A DNA stretch of 42,086 nt from Thermoplasmata archaeon. GTDB lineage: Archaea > Thermoplasmatota > E2 > DHVEG-1. The first letter of the stretch is position 1. The number at the start of each line of letters is the position of its first letter. Position numbers and translations under genes: made by a program. The stretch spans positions 1 to 42,086 of the forward strand of contig JADBLO010000116.1 in assembly GCA_014894395.1 (NCBI GenBank), in the 5' to 3' direction. Shown here piece after piece: positions 25,419-33,798 of the stretch. Below the pieces are notes generated by a model, which did no database searches, was not told where the DNA came from, and was given only the letters and a program-made list of their open reading frames with translations.

Positions 25419-27053
25419 TTAATTTTTTAACAGATGGAAATACATCACATCGATTGATTCACTCCACTCACAGCCGCCTTTATAAAATGCGGTGACTGTT
25501 ATTGTATGTCTAAGTGGGAATAATTTTCCATAGCGTTGGTTCATGTTCCATTCAAACGGTGGTATGGTAATATTATATTGGTCTGCTCCATCGATGTAGA
25601 AATGAACACTCTCGATTTCATTCCACGAATAGGCATGGACTTTTACCTTCACAGAGCCAATAATAACCGTGTTTCCCGATAGTGTGTTACCCATACCTAG
25701 GCCAAAAAGATAGAGTTTACCGGGTTCTGGTTGCTGGATCTCAATTTTCTTTGGTTCACCGGGGCCAAATGCATTCAAGTAACCATAACCATTACCATCC
25801 ATTGATCCGATGTAGATCGTACCGTCCTCTCCGATGGCTGGGGCCGATTCACATTGACCAATAGGTGCTCTCCACTGCTCGGTGCCATTAGGATTCACTG
25901 CAATAAGATAACCGCTGATCGTCCCAAAATAGATCGTTCCATCCAGGGAATTACACGGTGTGCCGCCTTGGATTGCTCCGCTGGAGTTGAATATCCATTT
26001 CACCGAACCATTCACTGGATTCACTGCGTAAAGCTGGCTCCAACCCGCATAGATCGTCCCGTCCTGACCAATGGTCGGGGATGTCCCGGCCTCAACCCAG
26101 GTTCTCCATTTCATGGTCCCATTCTCGCGAATAGCGTAAAGGTACCCATCGGTGGACACACAATAGATAGTTCCGTCGTCGGCGATACAGGGGCTGACTC
26201 GTATCCAATCGCCGGTTTTAAACATCCATTTCACGGTTCCATTATTCGGATAAAGAGCATATAAATAGGTGTCATGGCAGCCGCAATAGACAGTTCCATC
26301 ATCTCCGATAGCTGGGGATGAATAGACCACGTGGTTTGTTGAATGTTGCCAGCGAAGTGTTCCATTTGGAAAAAGCGCAAGTATGGATTGTCCGCAGCCA
26401 CAATATATCGTTCCATCGGAGCCAATAGCTGGTGATGAGAAGATATCGTTTCCGGTATAATATCTCCATTTCATGCTTCCATTCGGATACAAAGCATAAA
26501 TGTAATTATGATCACCATAAGCCGATGCTACGTAAATCGTCCCATTTGAATCAATAGCAGGACAGGAATCCCCTCGAAGATCTAGCGCAAATTGCCATTT
26601 CATCGTTCCATTGGGATAAATTGCATATAAATCATTGGCAGCGGTATAGATGATCCCATCTGAATCAATGACCGTTGATCCATACAAACTGAAATGGTGT
26701 GTTTCAAAGATCCATTTCAGAATTCCAGGGGGATTGTCAGCAGTGCTATAAGGACTTCTCCCGGTATGGTGTGTGTCATGGCAGTACATCGGCCATGATG
26801 AATTCATAGGTCCACCAGTAGACAAAGCTGATCTTTCATTGATAACTGCGGGTGGTCGTCCATTGCTTATGGATGATTCATCATACGGATATTGGAGACA
26901 CCATGATGTTTGTTGTTCATCGGACTGATGGTGATAGATGTTATAATTATCTCTCGATGAAAAAGATCGCATACTCATTGAAGATACCACTGGGATAATA
27001 AAAAGAATAACAACCGCAAGAACAAACAACGATTCCAGGATTTTCCTTTTCAT
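25419..27053 (-). CDS. Exported PQQ-like beta-propeller protein
   Basis: A signal peptide (MKRKILESLFVLAVVILFII) precedes a 544-residue protein with eight PQQ-like (WD40-type) blades between about residues 100 and 420. Each is of the form SPAIGSDGTIY-(x)n-LYALYPNGTMKW. The tryptophan docking motif is well kept in every blade. The Cys-bearing blades 'TIYCGC' are less common. The C-terminal 110 residues form an Ig-like sandwich ('EIQQPEPGKLYLFG', then 'VKVHAYSWNEIESVHFYIDG'). This type is usually a surface or secreted binding protein rather than a quinoprotein dehydrogenase; no PQQ catalytic residues are recognisable. TATA at 27091-27101. Confidence 0.85.
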   Translation of the reverse strand: MKRKILESLFVLAVVILFIIPVVSSMSMRSFSSRDNYNIYHHQSDEQQTSWCLQYPYDESSISNGRPPAVINERSALSTGGPMNSSWPMYCHDTHHTGRSPYSTADNPPGILKWIFETHHFSLYGSTVIDSDGIIYTAANDLYAIYPNGTMKWQFALDLRGDSCPAIDSNGTIYVASAYGDHNYIYALYPNGSMKWRYYTGNDIFSSPAIGSDGTIYCGCGQSILALFPNGTLRWQHSTNHVVYSSPAIGDDGTVYCGCHDTYLYALYPNNGTVKWMFKTGDWIRVSPCIADDGTIYCVSTDGYLYAIRENGTMKWRTWVEAGTSPTIGQDGTIYAGWSQLYAVNPVNGSVKWIFNSSGAIQGGTPCNSLDGTIYFGTISGYLIAVNPNGTEQWRAPIGQCESAPAIGEDGTIYIGSMDGNGYGYLNAFGPGEPKKIEIQQPEPGKLYLFGLGMGNTLSGNTVIIGSVKVKVHAYSWNEIESVHFYIDGADQYNITIPPFEWNMNQRYGKLFPLRHTITVTAFYKGGCEWSESIDVMYFHLLKN

Positions 27054-27090
27054 AGAAAAACGCCCCTTACACATTATTAATCTACATGTT

Positions 27091-27101
27091 CTTTATAAAT
27101 C
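27091..27101 (-). promoter_or_regulatory. TATA box for the PQQ-repeat gene
   Basis: Minus-strand GATTTATAAAG lies about 40 bases before the ATG, with a short leader containing AAGGGG. Confidence 0.5.
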
Positions 27102-27198
27102 TTTTTATGAATCTATAAATAACTAATGATAAGATAACAAGGAAAAAATCATATCAATTTCTTAAAAAAAGAAGAAATCATTATAAACAAATTTCTGA

Positions 27199-27288
27199 AG
27201 GTTGGTATTAAGGTGAAGATGGGGGGAGCCGGGAGGAGGTGGTGAGGAGAGATGGGAAAAATAGGGATCGCCCCCCATCAACAAACCT
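27199..27288. ncRNA. Candidate structured RNA or long hairpin
   Basis: An island of high GC in a 500-base AT-rich gap. GATGGGGGG (27218-27226) can pair with CCCCCCATC (27271-27279). The outer bases AAGGTTGGT and ACAAACCTT extend the stem. The 44-base loop is purine-rich (AGCCGGGAGGAGGTGGTGAG). ATTATAAAC just upstream could be a TATA box for the plus strand. No known RNA family is recognised. A 37-codon minus-strand frame also crosses it. Confidence 0.35.
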
Positions 27289-27408
27289 TAAACTTATATT
27301 ATTTTAATAAGTATATAAATTTTGTTATAAAATTATTATCCTGTCTTTTCCCGAAATTACTTTCTCCTAGAAAAAAGGAAAAGTAAGATAAGATATGGAG
27401 AATTGAAC

Positions 27409-27540
27409 ATGAAAAAATCTCTATATGTTTCCTTCCAGGTTATTTTTTGCCCAGCATGTTGTAATATTTCTTCGGATTTAAATAAATTCTTGCGGTCAGC
27501 GATGGATGTAGATATCCAGAAGAACAAAGCGACCTACTAA
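27409..27540 (+). CDS. Tiny HMA-like cysteine peptide, 43 aa
   Basis: ATG follows TGGAG at about 10 bases and AT-rich promoter-like DNA. The 43 residues ('MKKSLYVSFQVIFCPACCNI', then 'SSDLNKFLRSAMDVDIQKNK' and ATY) follow the order of a heavy-metal-associated domain: strand, CxxC on a loop (C14, C17, plus C18), helix, then a strand 'DVDIQKNKATY'. It lacks the second half of a normal 65-residue HMA fold, so it is either a minimal metal-binding peptide or a truncated chaperone. No metal transporter lies nearby. Confidence 0.45.
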   Translation: MKKSLYVSFQVIFCPACCNISSDLNKFLRSAMDVDIQKNKATY

Positions 27541-27575
27541 AAACACGACAAAAAAAGTAGAAGGAACCTACCTTG

Positions 27576-29135
27576 TTATTGTTTTATTTCTTGTAGCGTC
27601 TTGCATTCTGTGACATTCCGCGATATCCCCAGGGTCCCGATGATCTTTCCTCCAAGATCATACCGTGGTACTTTAGTCACCGAATACCAGTGCTCAGCAC
27701 CATCGGTATCCGTGATTTTTTCGATACAATTAATGATCGATTTCCCGGTCTGTAGTACCTTGTTATCCTCATCAAACTCTTTCTGCGCCTGATCAGCGGG
27801 TATAAAATCAAAATCAGTCTTACCGATCATCGCCTCTGGCCGAACCATTAAATGCTCTGCTTTTACTTTGTTAACGAGTACGAACTGGTTCTGCATATCT
27901 TTAAAATACACGGAATCAGGGATGTTATCCAAAAGTATCTGCAACAACTCAATGTTTCTCGCAAGTTCCTCCTCCGCGTGTTTCCAGTCTGTCACATCCC
28001 GTGAAACACCCATCGTTCCAATAATATCTCCTTCCGCGTTGTATCGAGGGATCTTGGTTACGGACACCCACCGCTCCAAACCATCATCACTACCAAGATG
28101 CTCCAATTTATTGATGATTACATGTCCAGAACGCATAATCGCGTTCTCATCGTCCACGATTCGTTGCGCCTGTTCCCGAGGAAGGAAATCGAAATCAGTC
28201 TTTCCCATCATTTCCTCCGGGGTAACATTCGAATGTGCTGCCTTTGCTTTATTCACCAGGATAAAACGATTCTGATCATCCTTAAAATACACTGAATCAG
28301 GAACATTATCCATTAGGGTCTTTAACAATTCATGTTCCCATGTACGTTTCAGCTCTGCCTCATTGCGCGAGGTGATATCGCGAACAATTAAAACAAAATT
28401 ATCAACCTCATTATCCTTTTTTACCAGGAAAAATGAGCTGATTTCCACATCCAAAACCTGCCCCTGCCGATTCTTTACTTCAGTGGTGTAACTCGCCGCG
28501 ATTTTCTCTGAAAGTAGCTGCTCAAACTGTTGGATCACCACCGGCAGTGATCTCGCAGTCAACAAGTCCATGCTAAACAGGTTTTTATTCAACACAGATG
28601 ACTTCATAACATCAAGGATCTCACACATCCGGGTATTAATATCAAGGATGTCACCGCGTGTATCCAGCACAAAGATACCATCGGTCGTATACTCAAACAG
28701 TCCATGGTACTTCTTCTCACTTTCCTTTAAGCGTTTCTCCTGGTTTTTCCGTTCAGTGATATCCCAAAGTAAAACAAACATAACCAGTTTACCATTCATC
28801 CGGAAAATCGAGATGTTGACGTCAACAGGGAATTGGGTACCGTCTTTACAGATAGTTTCTGATTCAAGAGTAAGACACCCGTGTGCCGCAAGCTCATCGC
28901 GACATTCCGCCCAATCAAGTTCCTTTGAGAGGATGTCTTGTAGGGTAAGCCGCAGGAGTTCATTCCAGTCGTACCCGAGGAACTCATATGATTTTTGGTT
29001 CGCCTCCTGGATTTGACCATCAAAACTAGTGAGAAACGCAGCAGCGTTGATCCTTTCAAACAACGTGTTATATCGATCATCAAAAGTAGTGATTTTTGGT
29101 TTTTCCTTTATCAAATTTCCTTTAGTTTCTTGCAT
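27576..29135 (-). CDS. Four-PAS-domain sensory protein without output domain
   Basis: The 519 residues are four PAS domains in a row: about 23-130 ('AAFLTSFDGQIQEANQKSYE'), 145-255 ('GIFVLDTRGDILDINTRMCE'), 270-390 and 395-510. The last two are close duplicates, 'DNVPDSVYFKDDQNRFILVN' versus 'DNIPDSVYFKDMQNQFVLVN', each followed by 'GKTDFDF'. Each ends in a typical PAC motif ('VSRDVTDW', 'ISRNVTEC'). The chain stops right after the fourth PAS, with no HisKA, HATPase or GGDEF. There is no signal or membrane segment. It must signal by protein contact, or it is a kinase that lost its catalytic end. Own promoter likely near 29204. Confidence 0.87.
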   Translation of the reverse strand: MQETKGNLIKEKPKITTFDDRYNTLFERINAAAFLTSFDGQIQEANQKSYEFLGYDWNELLRLTLQDILSKELDWAECRDELAAHGCLTLESETICKDGTQFPVDVNISIFRMNGKLVMFVLLWDITERKNQEKRLKESEKKYHGLFEYTTDGIFVLDTRGDILDINTRMCEILDVMKSSVLNKNLFSMDLLTARSLPVVIQQFEQLLSEKIAASYTTEVKNRQGQVLDVEISSFFLVKKDNEVDNFVLIVRDITSRNEAELKRTWEHELLKTLMDNVPDSVYFKDDQNRFILVNKAKAAHSNVTPEEMMGKTDFDFLPREQAQRIVDDENAIMRSGHVIINKLEHLGSDDGLERWVSVTKIPRYNAEGDIIGTMGVSRDVTDWKHAEEELARNIELLQILLDNIPDSVYFKDMQNQFVLVNKVKAEHLMVRPEAMIGKTDFDFIPADQAQKEFDEDNKVLQTGKSIINCIEKITDTDGAEHWYSVTKVPRYDLGGKIIGTLGISRNVTECKTLQEIKQ

Positions 29136-29217
29136 TACCCATCACGTTGTTTGCATCCCAATTTTCTAAGAAGGTCGTTCAGTAAACAAATACATTGTTT
29201 GTATTTAAATTTGTGTT

Positions 29218-30246
29218 TCATTTGACGACAATTCGAATAACATCCTGTTGCTGTGTCACCTCGAAATCTACATTAAAAAATTGTTTTATCAACCACATGT
29301 TGGTTTTCGTATGATTACTCAACTCTCTGATCAGACAGACAGATCCTTTCGGTGCAAGCACGAGGTACGGGATGAGTTGATCAATTGCGTACCGATCAAC
29401 GGTTGCACCACTGGTGATTTCCTGGATGAGCTGCTTTGCTGCGTTCTCCCCGACAGCTTCAGCAGATATATTTTTTTCTCCAAGAATCGTGGAGCCAAGA
29501 ATCGTTGGTCCTGATGCAGACCACAACGTGATTCCAGTCCCAGAAGACGACGAGGGTGCAGCGTCAACATGCAGTACAGATCGAAGATTATGTTTCATCG
29601 CGATCTTTATCGCTGCATGCTTCATGCGCGTACCGATATGTTCAGGGAGATTCGCAAGATGTATAATACCATTCATATCATGGAAGCTCTGTGGCTCTTC
29701 TGCGTGAAACGAAAAAAGTTGTTCAACCGGATGAATCGTCAGAACAGCTTCTCCACCACCTGTTGGGTAATACCCACGTTTTATCAATTGTGCTTCAGTT
29801 TTAATCCCAATTCTTGAAATCAACGGTAGAAAGACATGGGCAAAATAATCCCATGACGGCGCCCATCGTACATCGGTTCCTCCTCGCAATCGTATGGTCA
29901 GAGGTGCTGTGGTGTTAAACGCGCTTAGCAAACATGCTTGAAACACCAGCGTCATACTTCCCGCAGTGCCGATATCAAAGCTATATGTTCCTGGTTTGAT
30001 ATCATGGGGCGTAAACGTAAGACTCGTCGAATTCACTGACAGGCCATCTACCTCTGCATCGCACATCGCTTGGATACAGGAAAGGGTTGTATAATGTTGC
30101 GGTCGTAGTCCAGGGATCGGACGGTGTGCCCTGATATTAGTAATCTGTATTGGTTGTTTGGTAAGGACTGAGAAAGCAATCGCGGTACGCGCGATCTGTC
30201 CACCGCCTTCACCGTATGAGCCATCGATCAACAACACGTTTTTCAA
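29218..30246 (-). CDS. rtcA: RNA 3'-terminal phosphate cyclase
   Basis: RtcA converts a 3'-phosphate RNA end to a 2',3'-cyclic phosphate using ATP. The 342 residues begin with the family signature 'LLIDGSYGEGGGQIARTAIA'. Further conserved runs are 'RAHRPIPGLRPQHYT' and 'GTAGSMTLVFQACL'. Near the C terminus 'LSNHTKTNMW' contains the likely adenylated histidine. The length is normal. The start is a TTG overlapping the upstream stop by four bases (TTGA), so the gene is translationally coupled to the cinA-like gene; no ATG is available at that end. Confidence 0.93.
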   Translation of the reverse strand: MKNVLLIDGSYGEGGGQIARTAIAFSVLTKQPIQITNIRAHRPIPGLRPQHYTTLSCIQAMCDAEVDGLSVNSTSLTFTPHDIKPGTYSFDIGTAGSMTLVFQACLLSAFNTTAPLTIRLRGGTDVRWAPSWDYFAHVFLPLISRIGIKTEAQLIKRGYYPTGGGEAVLTIHPVEQLFSFHAEEPQSFHDMNGIIHLANLPEHIGTRMKHAAIKIAMKHNLRSVLHVDAAPSSSSGTGITLWSASGPTILGSTILGEKNISAEAVGENAAKQLIQEITSGATVDRYAIDQLIPYLVLAPKGSVCLIRELSNHTKTNMWLIKQFFNVDFEVTQQQDVIRIVVK

Positions 30247-30740
30247 CTCTTTTTCCGAGATATTGTTTCTAAGAGAAGTTCCAATGCAGCGGTGCAGGTA
30301 CTGTCTTTATTGGTGAGTCGATCACCAGAGAAGAGAAATTCTTTGACAACAACAGTATCCTTTGTGGAAACACCGATAAAGACCAATCCAACCGGTTTAT
30401 CTTTCGTGCCACCGGTCGGTCCTGCAATGCCTGTGGTCGCAATTCCAATATCAACCTGTGACCGTTGCTGTATTGCTTTCGCCATCGCTGCTGCTACCTG
30501 TTTGCTCACAGCACCATAATTTGTTAATAATTGTTCTGGAACGCCAAGCAACTCCATTTTTGCTATGTTACTATAGCAAATAACACCTCGATCAAAATAC
30601 TCGGAACTTCCGGAAACGTTCGTCAACGTATGCGCAAGAAGACCACCGGTACAAGACTCTGCTGTTGCAATAGTCACTTGATGTTTTTTGAGTTCATCAG
30701 AGACTTTATTAACAAGTTTTATATCTACCAACGAACACAC
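30243..30740 (-). CDS. pncC: CinA C-terminal-type nicotinamide-nucleotide amidase
   Basis: A stand-alone CinA C-terminal domain of about 165 residues. It carries the family signatures 'TIATAESCTGGLLAHTLTNV', 'YFDRGVICYSN' and 'GIATTGIAGPTGGTKDKPVG'. Such proteins deamidate nicotinamide mononucleotide to nicotinate mononucleotide in NAD salvage. The frame opens at GTG 30740, but GAGGTG lies six bases before a TTG at 30731, which may be the real start (162 residues). It is coupled to rtcA by a four-base overlap. TATA at 30767-30776. Confidence 0.9.
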   Translation of the reverse strand: MCSLVDIKLVNKVSDELKKHQVTIATAESCTGGLLAHTLTNVSGSSEYFDRGVICYSNIAKMELLGVPEQLLTNYGAVSKQVAAAMAKAIQQRSQVDIGIATTGIAGPTGGTKDKPVGLVFIGVSTKDTVVVKEFLFSGDRLTNKDSTCTAALELLLETISRKKS

Positions 30741-30766
30741 CTCATCAGAGGTAAACTCATTTGAGT

Positions 30767-30776
30767 GATATAAGGT
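30767..30776 (-). promoter_or_regulatory. TATA box for pncC-rtcA
   Basis: Minus-strand ACCTTATATC lies about 30-40 bases before the possible GTG/TTG starts of the cinA-type gene. Confidence 0.45.
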
Positions 30777-30777
30777 T

Positions 30778-32433
30778 TCACAAACGTGAAAAAGTTATAT
30801 AGGATAATTCTAATCCCGGACCCATTACACTAAAAATAATAGCTAGCCCCGTAGTGTAGTGGTCAATCATACTGGCCTCTTTGGAGCCAGCGACAGAGGT
30901 TCGAATCCTCTCGGGGCTACTTGAACCATTGATGCTCCTGTAGTGTAGCGGCCAATCATGTCGCCCTTTCGAGGCGACGACTCGGGTTCGAATCCCGACA
31001 GGAGCATAGATTTTTCTCCTGTTGCCATGCTCGCAAAAGGTCTTTTTTCGTTGTTTTTTGATTTTTTGTCTCGTCTGGTTGGTTGTTAGTTGAGAACTGT
31101 GTGCTACGACCTGTTTAGTTGTTCCAAAACATTCTCTGGAATGTTCATGGAATTTCAACACAGCCCGTAGCCAGTCGTAAGGGTCTTTTCGGTAGTAATT
31201 TTTTGCGAATTTCACGTAGGTCTCTGTCGTGTCCTCGTGCCGGTGTCCCAAGTCTTCTTTAACATCTCTAATAGCCCAGTTACCCGTCTCGACTTTGGTT
31301 CGTATTATTCTCGCAATTGCACTCCAATCCCGCATTATTTTTGGACAAAATGGGTTCCATACTGGTTTGCAGTAAGGGCTGAGAAACATCCGCAATGCAT
31401 CTTCCGAGGGAAATGGTGTTCCGTCTTTTTGAATGAACAGAAAATCCCCTGATAGCTCATTTGCTTGTCGTTTTCTCCAGATATAGACCCAGTTCCTCAG
31501 ACTGCTATTTCGTCGGCAATTCATTACACGGTCGTCCAGCCATACCTGACGTGGTCGGTTCTTTTTCTTTTGCTCGTGGATGATGATGTAGCCATCATCA
31601 AAGTAGATATCTCTGATTTTCAGAAAGACAAGTTCTTCGGGTCTTGAGCCAATGTGGAAACCTACTGTCATTAACGTTCTTATCAGAGCATTTGTGAACT
31701 TATCACCCGAATAATTGTGATGCATCAGTTTATGTACGATATGGGGTCTTGGTACCTGTTTTACCTGCGGGTCGGGTTGTGCCGGTGGTGAATATCCCCA
31801 ATACGAAATGTCTTCGCCAAATGCTTCAGCAAATGTGTTCACTGTTTTCCAGTCGTTATGAAGTTGGAAGATTCCGAAATTTTCTTTTCCCATTTGTTTT
31901 GCTTTCTCAGGGTATTCGTAGATTTGTTTGTGGAGTAGTAAATTGAGTATCTGCTCAGGCTCAAACTTCAGCCAATTCACGGGATATATCGGATGGTTCG
32001 TCATCTTCCTTGCGTACCGAAGTCTTTCTATGATTGTCTTCTTACTCCGTCCTTTAAGGTTAACCCACCAGTTGTAGAGGTCATTGTATAGTTCTTCATG
32101 TGTGTCATATTTCGTCCTATCGATGTGAAGAGGGATGAGCAGTTTGCTACTATCAATAGTGCGACCTTGTGAACGGGTAGATGGGTTCTTCGATTTTTCA
32201 ACATCAAGAATTTGTTTTACATCATGTGAGTGTTTCACCTTTCTCCCCCAATCTATGTTGGGCGATGTATAGTCTAAAAATTCCTGGCTTTCGTTCGTTT
32301 CGGTCTTCTGACAATTTTGTTTTTTACCTCCTACCTTTCTTTTTAAAGGTAAGAGATAATTATCTTTATCTCTTAATAAATGTTTGGGGGACGAAAAATC
32401 GTTAGTTCGTGAGTTGTTATTCCGGTTATTCAT
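30778..32433 (-). CDS. Tyrosine recombinase (integrase), frame extends across both tRNAs
   Basis: A phage-type site-specific integrase. The N-terminal core-binding region covers about residues 110-210. The catalytic domain follows with R264 in 'HIGSRPEELV', Lys near 290 in 'EQKKKNRPRQVW', R368 in 'KIMRDW' (the usual His three residues before is Lys), H397 in 'LGHRHED', and the nucleophile Y406 in 'TETYVKF'. The catalytic part is complete by about residue 430. The frame has no stop until 30778, so the last 75 codons (after about residue 476) are antisense to tRNA-Glu and tRNA-Gln. The native stop was probably exchanged when the element integrated. AAGGAA lies before the ATG. Confidence 0.85.
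   Translation of the reverse strand: MNNRNNNSRTNDFSSPKHLLRDKDNYLLPLKRKVGGKKQNCQKTETNESQEFLDYTSPNIDWGRKVKHSHDVKQILDVEKSKNPSTRSQGRTIDSSKLLIPLHIDRTKYDTHEELYNDLYNWWVNLKGRSKKTIIERLRYARKMTNHPIYPVNWLKFEPEQILNLLLHKQIYEYPEKAKQMGKENFGIFQLHNDWKTVNTFAEAFGEDISYWGYSPPAQPDPQVKQVPRPHIVHKLMHHNYSGDKFTNALIRTLMTVGFHIGSRPEELVFLKIRDIYFDDGYIIIHEQKKKNRPRQVWLDDRVMNCRRNSSLRNWVYIWRKRQANELSGDFLFIQKDGTPFPSEDALRMFLSPYCKPVWNPFCPKIMRDWSAIARIIRTKVETGNWAIRDVKEDLGHRHEDTTETYVKFAKNYYRKDPYDWLRAVLKFHEHSRECFGTTKQVVAHSSQLTTNQTRQKIKKQRKKTFCEHGNRRKIYAPVGIRTRVVASKGRHDWPLHYRSINGSSSPERIRTSVAGSKEASMIDHYTTGLAIIFSVMGPGLELSYITFSRL
30793..30803 (+). promoter_or_regulatory. TATA box for the tRNA pair
   Basis: AGTTATATAGG is a TATA match about 45 bases upstream of the tRNA-Gln 5' end, on the same strand. 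Confidence 0.4.
30845..30919 (+). tRNA. tRNA-Gln (TTG), with an expanded 9-nt anticodon loop
   Basis: A full cloverleaf can be drawn. The acceptor is AGCCCCG/CGGGGCT with discriminator A, and the A1-U72 pair is the identity mark of archaeal tRNA-Gln. The D arm is GTG/CAT, the anticodon stem CTGGC/GCCAG, the variable loop CGAC, and the T arm AGAGG-TTCGAAT-CCTCT. The anticodon loop reads CTCTTTGGA, nine bases instead of seven. Without one CT it would be the normal tRNA-Gln loop CTTTGGA with anticodon TTG (30881-30883). CCA is not encoded. The gene may be functional, decayed or misread in assembly. Confidence 0.8.
30934..31006 (+). tRNA. tRNA-Glu (TTC)
   Basis: A normal 73-base cloverleaf. The acceptor is GCTCCTG/CAGGAGC with discriminator A, the D arm GTG/CAT, and the anticodon arm TCGCC-CTTTCGA-GGCGA with anticodon TTC. 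The variable loop is CGAC and the T arm TCGGG-TTCGAAT-CCCGA. CCA is not encoded. It lies 14 bases after tRNA-Gln. Its 3' end faces the integrase gene, the usual arrangement where an element has integrated into a tRNA. Confidence 0.95.
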
Positions 32434-32459
32434 TCTCGTTCATTCCTTATAATAAGTGG

Positions 32460-32505
32460 CAAGGTGACCGTCTTTTTTGTGTCGAGCGTCTGAACAATCA
32501 CCTTG
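32460..32505. repeat. Inverted repeat upstream of the integrase
   Basis: CAAGGTGA (32460-32467) is mirrored by TCACCTTG (32498-32505) across a 30-base spacer, just upstream of the integrase start. It could be an arm-type recombinase site, a regulator operator or a hairpin in the int leader. Confidence 0.35.
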
Positions 32506-32547
32506 TTCTCGATTTAGATATGAAAAAACTAGCTTTTAGGGGATGCG

Positions 32548-32560
32548 GATATATAAATAG
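32548..32560 (+). promoter_or_regulatory. TATA box for the 401-aa gene
   Basis: GATATATAAATAG lies about 38 bases before the ATG at 32593. The implied leader is only about 12-15 bases and lacks a ribosome site, as in many leaderless archaeal messages. Confidence 0.5.
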
Positions 32561-32592
32561 TGAAATGAAGATGCCATAGTTGTTGAGCGCCA

Positions 32593-33798
32593 ATGAATTT
32601 TCAAGAGGAAGAAATAAAAAAAATTCTCGTTTCAGTACCTGGTCAACGATTACTTGCATGTTTGCTCTTGATTCAACCTTTAACTGCGGAGGAATTGAGG
32701 AATTTCTTTGATTGTTTAATATCTGTTTTCTCCAAAAGGAACCGGATTTCAAATATGGCAAATGAAAAAAATTCCCTTTTTAATCCAATTTTTGATTTTA
32801 CTGACCTTTACGATAAAGATAGAACATTGAAAAGAGCGATAAAGAGTGGGTTAATAATTGAAGTTCCTGTGAAAAAAAACTGGGATAAAACTCATTATTA
32901 TTTTTTAAATTCTGATTTAGTTTTTAATCTAAGTAGCGATGGTTTAAAAATCACAAATAACAGGATTGTATTCCCCAGATTTTATAATCATCATATATAC
33001 TATAAGAGAAGTAATCAAACAAGGATTATAAAAGAATACATTGCTTTTCAACGACCAACACGAATAGCTAAAGTTCGATATAGCACATTAAAAGAATTTT
33101 CTACTCTATGCTGGTGGCTAATACGACATCCAAGACTCATTTCAGACACAATTGACATCTATCGTCATTTTTATTACGGTCCTATTACTAATCAAAAACA
33201 TCGCAAACAAATATCGATAGACGATTTACCAAAAAAGTGGAAAACAATATTTAAAAAAGCAAATGGAGAGGTATTCATGCGGCAAGAAAACCCTCATGAC
33301 TCGCCACTTCTGTATCCTTGGTTTAATACTTTAATTAATAATAAAATTTCTTTGTCATTTACTCCATCGTATTCTATTTTTGAGTGTTTCTCAAATTTTA
33401 AAGAACATGTTGGAGAAATAATCGAATACAACAAAGGATTAAGGGCAGTAGAAAAAAGGACACCTATGACCTTATTAAAAAAATTGACATCCGAAGAATA
33501 TGAGATAATACCTCAGAACCGTCAGTGTATCTTTTCATCAATTTTAAGATACGAAGATGTAGACGAAAGAACAAAATATATCCCACAAAATATCTCTGAA
33601 AAACAAAAACTCCACTTACAGAAATTGAACGAATCAGAAATAAAATCGGAAGAAACCTGTTGGATTGATAAAAATATAGAATTTACCAAGGAAGTTGTTT
33701 CCAGGTGGTTAAAGTTCAAATTTGATGTAGAATACTTACATTCCAAACTATCGACGCACAAAGAATTAAAATACACCGACATCAGAAAGGAGATTTGA
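32593..33798 (+). CDS. Hypothetical protein of the island, 401 aa
   Basis: I do not recognise this protein. It has no signal peptide or membrane segment. The N-terminal 60 residues are helical with a Leu-rich run ('LLACLLLIQPLTAEELRNFF'), possibly a winged-helix module. Then come basic and aromatic stretches ('RLISDTIDIYRHFYYGPITN') and a lysine-rich C terminus. It is AT-rich (abundant Lys, Asn, Ile), unlike the core genes. The stop TGA lies inside the first T-arm-like repeat (33787-33814). It is convergent with the Shedu-type gene. Its place beside the integrase suggests an accessory or defence role, but nothing in the sequence proves it. Confidence 0.65.
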   Translation: MNFQEEEIKKILVSVPGQRLLACLLLIQPLTAEELRNFFDCLISVFSKRNRISNMANEKNSLFNPIFDFTDLYDKDRTLKRAIKSGLIIEVPVKKNWDKTHYYFLNSDLVFNLSSDGLKITNNRIVFPRFYNHHIYYKRSNQTRIIKEYIAFQRPTRIAKVRYSTLKEFSTLCWWLIRHPRLISDTIDIYRHFYYGPITNQKHRKQISIDDLPKKWKTIFKKANGEVFMRQENPHDSPLLYPWFNTLINNKISLSFTPSYSIFECFSNFKEHVGEIIEYNKGLRAVEKRTPMTLLKKLTSEEYEIIPQNRQCIFSSILRYEDVDERTKYIPQNISEKQKLHLQKLNESEIKSEETCWIDKNIEFTKEVVSRWLKFKFDVEYLHSKLSTHKELKYTDIRKEI

